Origin: Impatiens glandulifera
Taxonomy: Eukaryota > Streptophyta > Magnoliopsida > Ericales > Balsaminaceae
DNA length: 64,000 nucleotides
NCBI RefSeq assembly: GCF_907164915.1
Contig: NC_061862.1
Location: forward strand, 81,061,718-81,125,717
Reading direction: 5' to 3'
Part shown: positions 32,002 to 43,300 of the stretch, in pieces
Numbering within the stretch: position 1 is the first letter of the stretch
How the letters are laid out: every line of letters starts with the position of its first letter
Notes under the pieces: generated by a model
What the model was told of the DNA's origin: nothing
The model's database searches: none
What the model saw: the letters and a program-made list of their open reading frames with translations, nothing else
Program-made: the position numbers and the translations under genes

Positions 32002-35000
32002 GAAAACATAAAGACGCCAAACCGAGTACAAGAAAACTAGTTAGAACTATAACCGGGAAAGTTGTCCGACTTATTAAAGTCTGGATACCTAAGGGACTAA
32101 TCACTTGTGGACCCAAGTAAATATGGGTACCAAATAGTTGTAAATATGTATATTTTTCAGGATATGAAGAAACGGCTAGGAAACTCTGAGTGGTACCTGG
32201 ACAGCGGTTGTTCTAGACACATGACTAGAAACAACAACCTTCTAACCGACATCAAAATAGAAACTGGTGCAATGATTGTTTTCGGTGATAACTCAAGAGG
32301 TAGAACTGTGGGCAAGGGTAAGATTGTCTATGGTAATTTAACAATTGATAATGTACTTTTAGTTGAAAATCTACACTTTAACCTACTAAGCATTAGTCAG
32401 ATGTGTGATGCTGGATACACTGTAGAATTTCTTAAATATGCATGCTTAGTTAAAAACTCCCAGGGGAACATACTACTAACCAGAAATAGGTTAGGAAACA
32501 TATACAAGGTAGATTGGAAAAATAAAGTAGAACACCCTGTTTGCATGGTAGCTAAAACCGATCAAACCTGGCTGTGGCATAAAAGGCTAAACCACCTAAA
32601 TCTCAAAACCTTAAACTATATCCGCGGTAAAAAGCTGGTTGAAGGAATTCCTGATATAGTATTCAATAAGGATAAGGTTTGTTCAGTATGTCAAATGGGT
32701 AAACAAATTAAGTCAACATTTAAGAGTAAAGGACACATTCAGTCTAACCGATGCTTAGATCTTCTTCACATGGACTTATTTGGACCGATTAGGGTCATCA
32801 GCCTAGGCAGTATGCTCTATACTATGGTGTTTGTTGATGATTATTCTAGGTATACATGGGTAATATTTTTAGCATCCAAACGTGAAACCGCATCAAATTT
32901 AATTACATTGCTTAAACGTTTACAAAATGAAAAATCAACACGCATCAATAGCATTAGGAGTGATAGAGGAACCGAATTTACAAATAGTACTCTAAACGCA
33001 TTTCTTGATGAATCCGGCATTAAACACGAGTTGTCTAGTGCTAGGACTCCTCAACAGAACGACCTGGCCGAGAGAAGAAACCGAACTCTCAAGGAAGCCG
33101 CAAGGTCTATAATAGCCGATTCGGGTGTTGCCCAGAAATTCTGGGCTGAGGCTATCAATACTGCATGTCACACACAAAACCGGTCTTTGATTAACAGGTT
33201 TCACAACAAAACACCGTATGAAGTATACTTTGATAGGATTCCTAACCTTAGGTATCTTAAAATTTTCGGTTGTAAATGTTACATTCACATAAATGGCAAA
33301 AATTTTCTATCTGCTTTTGATGCAAAATCCAATATTGGGATCATGCTAGGTTACTTAGTAGTTAGTAAAGCTTATAGAGTGTATAACACTAGAACTTTAA
33401 CCGTGGAGGAATCTCTTCATGTCGTATTCGATGAATCGGTTGAAAGTAACACTGCATCATCCTTTGACCTACACAACAGATTGGAAAATAACAATATTCA
33501 TTCTGATAGTGAAGATGAGGTTCCAGTTTTCAGATGGTTTGTACATGACCAAATGGGTGATGATGAAACCCAGCCGGATCAAGCTGCCACACAACAAGAA
33601 GCTGACACCTCGGTTCAAACTGAGAAAATCGGTCGGTCTGATATTATTGCTCAGCCTACCGATATGTCTAGCCTTGATCAAATAAACGGTGATTTGGTAG
33701 ACACTCCTGAACCGAATCTCAAAAGGAACACAAATCATCCTCCTGAGCTTATTATAGGTGACCCTTCAAAACCTGTTCAAACTAGGCAACAAATTCTGGA
33801 GGAATACTTTAATTCCGCTTTCATATCCCAGATTGAGCCGAAAAGGGTGGATGAAACATTGTCAGATCCGGATTGGATCTTGGGAATGCAAGAAGAGTTA
33901 AACCAGTTTAAGAGTAACAAAGTCTGGTACCTAGTCCCTAAACCTAAAGATCAACCGATCATAGGAACAAGATGGGTATTTAGAAATAAACTCAATGAAG
34001 ACGGTTTGGTCACGAGGAACAAAGCCAGATTAGTGGCACAATGATACAAACAGGAAGAAGGCATTGATTTTGAAGAATCATTTGCCCCTGTAGCTAGGAT
34101 TGAAGCCTTTAGGATTTTTCTAGCCTTTGCTATTTTTAAATTTTTAAGGTTTTTCAAATGGATGTTAAAAGTGCATTTTTGAATGGTGACCTACGTGAGG
34201 AAGTGTACATTGAACAACCACCCAGTTTTAAAAATGCTAACCTACCTAATCATGTATACCGCTTAAACAAAGCATTGTACGGTTTAAAACAAACTCCTAG
34301 AGCTTGGTATGATACACTAACCGCATTTTTGTTAAAACATGATTTCACCATAGGTTCGGTGGATAAAACACTGTTTAAATTTGAGAAAAAGGAGCATATC
34401 CTACTTGTTCAAATATATGTGGATGATATTATCTTCGGTTCAACCGATCCTAAGCTATGGGATAAATTCTCAACCTTAATGACTAAGAAATTTGAGATGA
34501 GTATGATGGGAGAATTAAGCTTCTTCCTAGGTCTTCAGGTTAAACAACTCGAAGGAGGAACTTTCATAAGTCAACCCAAATACACAAAGGAACTTCTAAA
34601 GAAATTTGGGATGGACACATGTTCTGATGCCGCTACACCAATGAGTTCATCAATCAAATTGGACAAGGATGAAGACGGTCAGGCAGTAGACCTAACGACC
34701 TATCGTGGAATCATCGGTTCACTCTTATACCTGACAACAAGTAGACCAGATATACTATTTGCGGTCGGAGTGTGTGGAAGATTCCAGGCTAATCCAAAAC
34801 AGTCTCACTATACAACCGTTAAGCGAATCTTGGAATACCTAAAGGGAACCCCTGATGTCGGTCTGTGGTATCCAAAGGACTCATCTTTCAACCTCATAAG
34901 TTACTCGGATGCAGACTATGTAGGTTGTAAAGTTGACAGAAAGAGCACTAGCGGAACATGCCAATTCCTAGGTGATCGGCTTGTTTCATGGAACAGTAAG

Positions 35001-35372
35001 AAGCAAACATCGGTTGCCACATCAACCGCAGAAGTTGAATATCTGGCAGCCGGAAGTTGCTGTTCGCAACTCCTATGGATCCAACAACAACTGAAGGACT
35101 TCGGTATCACCGCCGAAGAGTCTCCGATTTTCTGTGATAACACGAGTGCCATAGCAATCACGTACAATCCGGTCTTACACTCTAGAACCAAGCACATCGA
35201 CATAAGGCATCACTTCATCCATGAACATGTTATGTTGAAGCATATCCGGCTGGAATACGTATCAACAGAACAACAAGTAGCCGATATATTCATAAAGCCC
35301 CTGCACAAAGCTAAGTTTTCTTACTTCAGAAACATACTCGGCTTAACCGATATTAATCAGCTCATTTCTTAA
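32002..35372 (+). pseudogene. pol of element B: protease, integrase, RT, RNase H; few lesions
   Basis: A linker with frameshifts (about 32002-32160) precedes the protease (EWYLDSGCSRHMTRN). The integrase zinc finger follows (WHKRLNHLNLKTLNYI, CSVCQMGK), then the core with HMDLFGPI, RSDRGTEFTN and PQQNDLAERRNRTLKEA, so all three acidic positions remain. RT has TRWVFRNKLNEDGLVTRNKAR, then TGA at 34042-34044 where G is usual, and a frameshift near 34135. An open frame from 34158 to 35372 carries [33 protein letters not shown] and complete RNase H (KSTSGTCQFLG, FCDNTSAIAI, QVADIFIKPL). Confidence 0.9.
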
Positions 35373-35905
35373 AACTCTCAAATGTCTAAAAGGAAAATCG
35401 GTTGAAGAACCGCTTTGTCTATCAGTTCTTCCTAAAATTGTCGGAAACCGAATTCATCAAGGTACTTATTGAAGAACCGCTTTGTCTATCAGTCACAATA
35501 AACCGACCGGCTACTTAGTGCTTACACTAATTAACCGCATCGAGACCAATGACTGAAAACCGACCGGTTTGGAAATAATATACTCTGGATTATTTGGCTT
35601 CCGAACAGAATTGGAACAATTATCTGTGTTTAGATGTATCTGTTCTGAAAAGATACTTTTTCAAAGCAAAATGGTCATACCTTAAAAGACGTGAAGATAT
35701 GATATCTTTCACCGTCCAGGCCTATGAATCACATCCTAGGTTGTAGACATACTTATTTCATGCAATATGTTTTATCCCATGGTTAATAGAGCAAATCACT
35801 TGCTATACACTGGACAATACCATCATCCCTCCACTAATATATAAGTTAGGAAAAAATCAGACAAAATATCCACAAGTATCAACTTATCATCTCACTAAGA
35901 CAAAA
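35373..35905 (+). promoter_or_regulatory. pol-X1 spacer with TATA box at 35838-35844 (element B)
   Basis: This non-coding spacer is conserved with 642-1164 of element A (ACCGACCGGCTAC, CACCGTCCAGGCCTATGA and other words). TATATAA lies 67 bp before the X1 ATG. A 22-bp phrase with GAAGAACCGCTTTGTC occurs twice (about 35405 and 35472). Confidence 0.5.
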
Positions 35906-36624
35906 ATGTCTCAATTTCAAATCATTCTCCAAGTTGATTTTAACTCTGCTCAAGGAACTGAGCACTACGAAATATTCAAAATGATCAAGTCTCTTGAAGA
36001 CACTGGTCTAAAATCCTTTTTAGATGACAAACATGTCATCTTCCCTGAAATCGTTCTGGAGTTCTTCTACAATGCAAAGGTCTTCCGCGGTACTCCGTAC
36101 TTTGACACCCTTATTCAATCAAGGGTTGGGGAACTGTGTTTGACTTTTCGGAAAGCGATTTTGCCCGGTGCTTCGATCTTCCGAAGCAAGGGCTTACCAA
36201 TCTAAACGTTCTGGCAGAACTAAAGGCCAAAATCTCTCTGAACTTTTCTCGGTCGAACCGTCCGGTCAGTGACCACGGTGCCAGGTCATCATTGAGGGCT
36301 GAATAACAGCTTCTCAATGATATCAACGGTCGGGGAATCCTAGGTAAGGATGTGACCAATACTTATTGTGCCACAGTTTTCAACATGATGACCGCTATCA
36401 CAATAGATACGCCGGTCAACTGGTCCAGGGTGCTATTCGATGTCTTGATCTGAATGATCACCACTCGCCATACCGGCCTCATTCCCTAGATCAGCTGCCT
36501 ACTCGTGGAACTCGGGGTTCCGCTCTGTCCGGGCGAAGGGCTAAACCAGGTTCGAGTCATAACTAGGGAAGTTGTTGACTCGTTCTATGAGCGGTTTGAA
36601 AAGGCCTGGAAAAGAAAAAACTGA
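35906..36624 (+). pseudogene. Accessory ORF X1 of element B, frameshifted
   Basis: It starts MSQF like X1 of element A and follows it (ILQVDFNS, EDTGLKSFLDD, EFFYNAKVFRGTPYFDT). A frameshift near 36125 is followed in the new frame by FARCFDLPKQGLTNL, TPVNWSRVLFD and VELGVP. Stops at SLRAE-stop-QLL, VLI-stop-MI and LIP-stop-IS interrupt this second half. The homology ends at a TGA at 36622-36624, just after the EKAWKRKN segment. That stop indicates the true X1 end is near here, about 240 residues, and that the longer tail in element A is doubtful. Confidence 0.75.
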
Positions 36625-37068
36625 CATCTCAACTCCTCCGGCAATTAAGTCACTCCTTTCTACAACCGGTCATTTTGCTGTACGTACCGGTTGTATTGTC
36701 ATCCTACTTCATCATGATCTTCTCGGTTAATCTATGTGTTTTTCTTTCGTTTTGTTGTAACTCCATTTTCATTAATGAAAAGTAACTTTTGATTTCCAAC
36801 TACATGGGAAATTACACAAACCTAGTTACTTCCTAACTAGATTCTCCACCTCGAGTTCCGCAACCGGTCAAAAGAAACTCCTTCCCAATGAGTTTTGGAA
36901 ACATAAATATTCCCAATATCAATAAGACAAAATGGAATATTAGCATTAAATGCTCCTATTTTCCCTCCAATCTCAAATCTATATAAGGAACCCCCTTTAT
37001 CAATTTAGCATACCTCCAAACAACTTATAATTTCTTAAACTCTCTCTCTCTTAGCAAAATTTGAAAAA
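36625..37068 (+). promoter_or_regulatory. X1-X2 spacer with TATA box at 36980-36986 (element B)
   Basis: Non-coding. TATATAAGG lies about 83 bp before the X2 ATG, matching the TATATAAGG of element A (2332-2340). TTTTCCCTCCAA precedes both. Confidence 0.5.
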
Positions 37069-37770
37069 ATGTCTAACCGTACTCTAAGAAACTATCTTTG
37101 CATTGATTTCGACTCCGTCCTCAAAATTGAGGATCTTGAAGTGAAGGAACTCCTCTTTGAATCCCTCATCGACACTGGCCTTCGTGACTTTCTCGAAGAA
37201 TCCAGACCCATATTCATTCCTGAGGTAATGAAATTCTTCAATAATGCAGCCATATCCGGCGATGCCATTACTTCCATCGTGAAAAACCAAATCTTTGTTC
37301 TTCACGAAAGTGGATTCTCCCGGATGTTTAATCTTCCCACTGAAGGGTTCTCCGATTTCCCATCCCGGGTGGGGAGTGCGGCGGTTGACTATGCGGAAAT
37401 GTTCTCCGGAACCGAAGTACCGGTGGAGAACTACGGTTTGAAAACCCGCCTCGCCCATTACATCCAACTCCTTCACGAGATCGTCAACCGATCCATCATC
37501 TGTCAATCTCCGAACCAACACTATTCTAGGAAAGTCTTCGACATGATGACCTACATCATCAGCAACACCCCCATCAACTGGTCATCGGTCATCTTCAATA
37601 ACCTGAAGACCATGGTCGAGACAAAGAAAGGTTCCGGCTATGCCCCTCACATAAGTCGGTTCCTTTGTACACATCATCCAAATCTTAGACCGGGTACCCC
37701 GGTGTACCTATCCAATGTTCTCCACAAGGAAGTGGTGGAGGACAAACTCTCTAAAATAATCGTTACATAA
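37069..37770 (+). CDS. Accessory ORF X2 of element B, intact
   Basis: An uninterrupted 233-residue ORF. Module 1 has LCIDFDS, DTGLRDFLEE, KFFNNAAISGD and FNLPTEGFSDFPS. Module 2 has RSIICQSPNQHYSR, TPINWSSVIFNNLKTMV, GSGYAPHIS and RPGTPV. Order and spacing equal those of X2 of element A. Both neighbouring accessory ORFs and gag-pol are broken here, but this one is not. There is no signal peptide, membrane helix or known catalytic motif. The biochemical role is unknown. A gag-like or nucleic-acid-associated role is possible but unproven. Confidence 0.75.
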   Translation: MSNRTLRNYLCIDFDSVLKIEDLEVKELLFESLIDTGLRDFLEESRPIFIPEVMKFFNNAAISGDAITSIVKNQIFVLHESGFSRMFNLPTEGFSDFPSRVGSAAVDYAEMFSGTEVPVENYGLKTRLAHYIQLLHEIVNRSIICQSPNQHYSRKVFDMMTYIISNTPINWSSVIFNNLKTMVETKKGSGYAPHISRFLCTHHPNLRPGTPVYLSNVLHKEVVEDKLSKIIVT

Positions 37771-38175
37771 AATCTTGTATCTTGTGTACTTTAAATCAAT
37801 CTGTGTATCGGTCTCTATCATGCTATCTTTCATTGAATAATCATTTAAATTTCTAAGTTCGAAAACCGGGTCAAAATTGCATTATTAGAATATCGGTCTA
37901 AATGATCAACATGTTAAATAACCGCTTCCTTAAATAATCGGTTATAAAAATAAACCACTTCAAATAACTTCCCGCCCATCGCTTGCCGCCCAAAGCAATT
38001 TTGGAGGGAAAATTCCCGCCCAAACTTGATGTGACAGTTCGCGGCGGTTGAAATTCCAACCCGCGACTATAAATATGGTCCTTAGTCATTTTATCTCATT
38101 CTTACGCGAAACAACTTTCTTTCTCTAGCTTTAAAATCTCTCATGCTCTCGATCTCTCGGTCTCTTCAACTCACA
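37771..38175 (+). promoter_or_regulatory. X2-X3 spacer: conserved E2F-like element and TATA box (element B)
   Basis: 37999-38022 is identical to 3513-3536 of element A and includes GGGAAAATTCCC and ATTCCCGC (38012-38019, E2F-like). TATAAAT at 38068-38074 is about 102 bp before the X3 ATG. CCCGCCC and CCGCCC boxes precede it. In contrast, most of the surrounding spacer differs between the copies. Confidence 0.5.
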
Positions 38176-40823
38176 ATGGGTCGCGAATCTGTGCTTTTCA
38201 CCCACATCGTCTAGGTCGACTTCGATGAAATTCGAGCAAAAGGATCTGCGGAAGCTAAACGAGTGTTAACTCAAATTTCTGAGTCCGGTCTTGAACAGTT
38301 CTTGAACGGACCGTTCATCTTGTATCTAGAAGCGGCTACCGAATTCTTTCAAACCGCCGCACACAGCGAAGGAACGATAACCACAACAATAGGCGGAAAG
38401 CCGTTCAAACTCACCATGGAGTCGGTTGCTGAGGTCCTTCATCTACCAACCGAGGGGAGCGACTTCTCGGTGGTTACAGACGAGGATACATTCCAAGTGG
38501 TTTGCCAGGATGTTTTGGATACTGTGGTACCAATAGCAGTGTCCGGTAAGAAAACCTCTCTCAAACAGAAATTTAGACCGCTATGTGAGATTCTATCTAC
38601 GTCGGTTCAAACACGGGGAGGCAACTATGATAGCCTCACCCGAATGAAGATCGATATGATTGCCGGTTTAGTCAACGACACTAAAATTAACTAGGAAAAG
38701 GTGATTTTCACTAACCTATGTGAGATGGTGGATCCATCATCCAAACGGTCATGGGGATACGCCGTTCCACTCGGTAAACTGATGCGCCATTTCAACGCTG
38801 AAACCGGCCCAGGTGTCTTCATCCCCCCCAGCAAAATCACAAAATCCCATCATTTTATTAGACCGGAGGACAAACAGGGCAAAACAAAGGTCTCCGGCAA
38901 TACGAGCGGCCGAAAGAAGTCATAACCTAAGAAGAAAAAGGCTCTGGCTAAAGAAAAATCCGGAAGCAAGGCGGATCAGCAACCGACCGGATCAGCTAAT
39001 CCATAGTCCGACACCCTTCATACAGAAAATTCGGCATCAAGCTCTAGTCGGACTCTCTCGCACCACACCGAGGAGGATCGGACTGGCAAAGGAAAAGAGA
39101 AGGTGGTCGAAGAACAATCGGCCAGAACTGATGATATTGATGCCAGTTTGGGCAGACATCCGGAAGTAAATAAAACCGCGGATGAAAGCATCCGGCAAAT
39201 GGGCGAGGACCTCGTCAAACAAATCATGAACGAAATTTACGTTCAAGTTCACACCGCGAGCGACGTCTACTTTCAATAGGCTCTGAACCGGTAGGAAATC
39301 TTCTACACCAACATGCTACCGGATCATCCCGCTAACCGAAAATACGAAAAACTGGTTGAGATGGAAGCGGAAGTCATCAACCTTACAAAGGCTAAGAGCG
39401 TCGTGACCGCTCTTCGAAGAAGTAGAATGGTCGAACCGCATGCCCGGTTACTAGAATTCACCGATCATATACAACATCTCCGTGAAAAGCACATCCCTGG
39501 GACGAAAGAATCCCAGTTTGAGATCTTGGTGTTGGATGTGCTAACGGTTAAAGAACAGGAACTGACCGATGAGCTGGCATGGTTGGAAGAGGAACCCGAG
39601 CACCAAGAGGCGTCAATCTTCTCCAGATCCAATCCTGAGGATGATGGCGGTCCGAATCCGGCGGAGGCCAAGCATAACTCTCCTCCACAGGAATCTGTAA
39701 TCAATGACACCGAACTCGGGACGGGTACACCGCCCACTGATCAGCACGCATATCCTCAAATCGACAATGCATCGGTACCGGCTGTAACGGAAGATAGAGT
39801 AAAAGACATAATCGAGGAATTTGTCAATGCCGTCATCCTGCCGTGGCAAAAGAAGATAAAGGAAACCGCGACTAAATCCATCGAGATGATTGAGTCTACC
39901 AATAAACAGCTGGAAGCCGCGGTTGGACGGATTACGTCCGTTGAGGACAAATACGGTCTTACCGATCTTTTGTTCAGTGACACAACTGATAGAACTAAGT
40001 CATTGGAAGCTGATATCGCTCATACCAACCAAAAGGTCAGTTTGGCAGACCTACACTTCATAAAAATCGATCAAAGGCTGAACAAGATTGAAGGGGATCT
40101 GTCTCAATCCGGTGTCCATGCCGTATCCATACTTGAGAAAATGGCATCGCTTGAGGGGAAGCATGCCAAGACCGAAGCCGATCTAAAGGCGGTCACCGAA
40201 TAACTGGCGGAGATGGTAGCGACAAAGCTGGCAGCCGACAAAGCACTTGAAGAGGCGAATGAAATCGCGGCTCAAAAGATTCAGGATGCCCTGGACGAGG
40301 AAGTCCGGCTTCAAAAGGAAACGACACAGGCGGATGCGGACCTGGCCAGACATATGCAAACGATAGAAAACATTGCACCGGCCATAGAGATTCAGCAAAA
40401 TGAAGATGCGGCTCGACTAATCGGCCAACAGCTAGAATTCGATGAGTTTGCCGACGCTCATAAGAAATCGAAGGCGACTGCTTCCTCATCCGGCCCGGCT
40501 ACCAGAAAAAGAAAGGCTCCCTCCAAGAAGGCGGCAATTTAAGACTATTGGACAACGTTGCTGAAACGATTATTGATCCCCCAATCAACCCGGTTTCGCA
40601 AGCGGGTGACGAACTCGAGGATGAAACCATACCACCGCTCAAAAGACCGCGAGGTCTTGAAGTGATTCCAATTAGATCGTTTGCTCCACCGACTTCACCT
40701 TTCACCGGTACCTCAGGCGGTCAAGGATCCTCCTCCAGACCTGGCGCTAATCCTTGCAATCCGGGCAAGGGAATGATGATCGAACAAATGCTGGATAAAT
40801 ACCTGCCCAAGAAAAAGAGATAG
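38176..40823 (+). pseudogene. Accessory ORF X3 of element B, seven nonsense codons and one frameshift
   Basis: From the ATG at 38176 the frame has stops at 38212, 38692, 38923, 39004, 39277, 39292 and 40201. A one-base frameshift lies near 40535-40541, where the first frame ends in TAA (40540). The homology continues to the TAG at 40821-40823. It has the two paralogue modules (VDFDEI, ESGL, EFFQTAA, LHLPTEG; then VIFTNLCEMV, SWGYAVPLGK, GPGVFI), a charged linker, and a long Glu/Ala/Lys-rich probable coiled coil (about 39900-40450). The end is basic (RKRKAPSKK and LPKKKR). Most stops are TAG or TAA in places where CAG, CAA or TGG would fit. The unbroken product would be about 880 residues. Confidence 0.75.
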
Positions 40824-40863
40824 AAGCTTTCTTTAATTATATATTGTTTAACTTAGTATAATT

Positions 40864-40887
40864 ATATATATATATATATATATATAT
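40864..40887. repeat. TA microsatellite
   Basis: About twelve AT dinucleotides in the 3' untranslated part of element B. Confidence 0.85.
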
Positions 40888-40920
40888 CAAGTAATTTTAG
40901 AAATCGGCCTACATTTTCAT

Positions 40921-41235
40921 TCTTGCATGGTTTTGAATATTTTAAATAAAATAATCAAAAATGGAGAAATGTATAAGATAAAAATTTTCAAAACACAATT
41001 TTTCTCAAACTTTTCGAAAAATTTTTCTAAGTCATTTCCCAAAAATCCGGCCAAATGAACTATTAAAGAAACCGGCCTACATTTTCAAAACACAATTTTT
41101 CTCAAACTTTTCGAAAAAAATTTCTAAGTCATTTCCCAAAAATTCGGCCAAATGAACTATTAAAGAAACCGGCCTACATTTTTATTCTTGCATGGTTTTG
41201 AATATTTTAAATAAAATAATCAAAAAGGGAGAAAT
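40921..41235 (+). repeat. Paired PPT segments and a 97-bp tandem duplication (element B)
   Basis: A 50-bp segment at 40921-40970 recurs at 41186-41235, the latter ending in the PPT AAAAAGGGAGAAAT next to the 3' LTR. The first copy has AAAAATGGAG. Between them, 40985-41081 and 41082-41179 are direct tandem copies of a unit of about 97 bp that contains CTCAAACTTTTCG and ACCGGCCTAC. Confidence 0.85.
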
Positions 41236-42386
41236 TGTTAGATAAATTAGACCGGTTAAAATAAGAACCTAACAAAATAAACTTTATGTGCAGGAGAACG
41301 GTTAAAGAACCAAGATCGGTTAAGCAATCTAACCGGCTAAGAATTCGACCGATCAGAAAGACATGACCGGTCAGAAGAGAAGGCCAAAACCGTTGGTCAT
41401 CCAGTTAACCTGAAACTATGAAAAACCGGAAGTCATCTGGTTAACCTAAACAATTGATCGGTGCAAATAGATACTTTGAGTATCTGTTGAAGATGATAAC
41501 AAAGGGACAGATCATAGTATTGCCATATTCATACAAGTCTGAGGACAATCTGCAGGCTGTAGAAGACCGTTCGACAAGATCTTTCCACTCCGGGATAAAT
41601 CAAAGGCGCAACCCTCCAGGTGCAGGCAACTGTTCAACCGACAGTTGCCATATTAAGTAAAAGACAAACCTAGCTGGTTTGACCTACACACTGGAAGCCT
41701 AAACCGTCAGGTCTGAAATATTGAACCTCTGCTCAACCATTCAGAATCAAGAAGAAGAAATGTGACCGTTGGCACATTTCACCTATAAAAGAAGGAGCTG
41801 AAGAGGAGTAAATGTAGTTACAAAAAGTTATCAGTTCTACCAACTACAAGCTCTAAGAATTATTAATTACAAGTTTATCTCTCTACAAGATTTAGAGCTC
41901 AAGTGTTCATTTGAAGTAAAATTACAATTTCGGTGAGAATTGTACGAGTGTTTATCGAGCAGAAAATAAGTCTCGATCAAATTGTGTTTGTGTATTCCTT
42001 AGTGAATATCCCTCTCGCGGTTTTGAGAAGAAGGGGGTGACGTAGGAGTTTTATCTCCGAACATCCATAAAAACCTGTCTTGTCATTACTTTCTGTCGGC
42101 TTTACATACTAACCGATCCTACCCAACCCGACTTACTGAGTCCCAAAACCGACCCATCAAATTCCAAACCGACTTTATCCAAATCCGGTTCTATTCATCC
42201 TATGTACGTGCTGCTTCAACCTGAAACAAACCACTTCCGCACTTGAACTCAGTTCAAGAGTTTGTGACAGTTTGTGTAGTGTTGAAACCCCGGTGCTAAT
42301 CTCTAACCGGATTAATCACCAACCTTTAAGTGACACGCGCTAACCGGTCAGACCCCGATTCCCCAGCCGCGACCTAGATCCTAACA
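41236..42386 (+). repeat. 3' LTR of element B
   Basis: A 1151-bp LTR running TGTTAGATAA to GATCCTAACA with TATAAAA at 41784-41790. It is longer than the 5' LTR because that copy has lost about 90 bp. Confidence 0.92.
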
Positions 42387-42835
42387 CATTCCCTTTTTGC
42401 GTGAAATGGTCTATAAGAGGTGTCGTAGAAATCCCGAACTCGAGCCGAACAACACGTAGCCCTAATTTTGTAGATTTCCAAAATATAAACGGACAAATCG
42501 CTCTTAACCGGTCTCTAGTTTCGTGGAAGTGCTTGGGAAAATGATCTCTATCATTTTGTGATTATTTCTATTTTTTTATTCACTAAAAATGGTTCACAAA
42601 TGTCTATTTGAGTTTTTTTTATATAAAAAAAACTCATTTTTCATTTGGTTTCTACTCGTTGTTTCTATCATCAGTGGAAGAAGAAGCGGGGCTTGAGTGT
42701 CTTGCTGCATCAAGGCCCTGTTTGACATATTTTTTCCTGCAGAACAAAATAATTAGTTAAAATTATAGGTATAATTTATGTTTTTAAGAAAATTAACATA
42801 TTTAAAATTAAAAATATATCGTTTAAAATGTGTGT
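42387..42835. repeat. Right part of R1 copy b
   Basis: This stretch is similar to 22286-22745. It is contiguous with 29211-29256 once element B is removed. Confidence 0.65.
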
Positions 42836-42958
42836 ATACAAATATAATAAGATCTTTTTTTATAATAAAATGTCATATAGACATAAATAATAATAATATA
42901 TATTTGATAATACTAAATAAAAACATATACATACTTAATAAATAACAATAATATTAAA

Positions 42959-43300
42959 TTGTAACGCCAAAAATTGATCATTCCCGAGAAGAGATTTTCA
43001 TTACTCGATAGTCACACCCCATAACTCACCATCCTCTCGAGTCTCGCGTGACAAGGAACCAAAGGGTAAATTTGACTAGAATACATTTAAAAATATCGAT
43101 TTAGAATAGTTTTGACTTTTTAGAATCATCCCCTAATTTACTACTTGAGAAATTAGGAAAGAAAAAATATTTGTGTGTTCAAAAGCATTTTAGAGGTTCC
43201 ATTCTTAATTCGGTGCTTGATTACACGTGAGAAAGGGCTCACGTGCTATGTCTCATGTTCTTATCACATGACCGTCTCTATTTTAAACTTTTGGCTATTT
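42959..43300. repeat. Dispersed repeat R3, copy 1
   Basis: It starts TGTAACGCCAAAAAT, has TTACTCGATAGTC and TTTAAAAATATCGATTTAGA, and matches 54944-55165. Later words (CCCCTAATTT, AATTAGGA, CCGTCTCTA) recur in diverged form at 60761-61030. Motifs of this type flank plant gypsy LTRs (inference). Confidence 0.6.

Larger units (their letters stand above)
29257..42386 (+). mobile_element. Element B: complete Sirevirus-like Ty1/copia element with three accessory ORFs
   Basis: The element is 13,130 bp. It contains the 5' LTR (29257-30315), an initiator-Met PBS starting at 30318 (TGGTATCAGA), gag, pol in copia order (protease, integrase, RT, RNase H), X1, X2, X3, PPT and the 3' LTR (41236-42386). 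Flanks CATTA (29252-29256) and CATTC (42387-42391) match at four of five bases. The first 235 or so aligned LTR bases show roughly 11 differences by eye, so insertion was neither brand new nor ancient. Gag, pol, X1 and X3 carry lesions; X2 is intact. It lies inside repeat R1. Confidence 0.92.
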
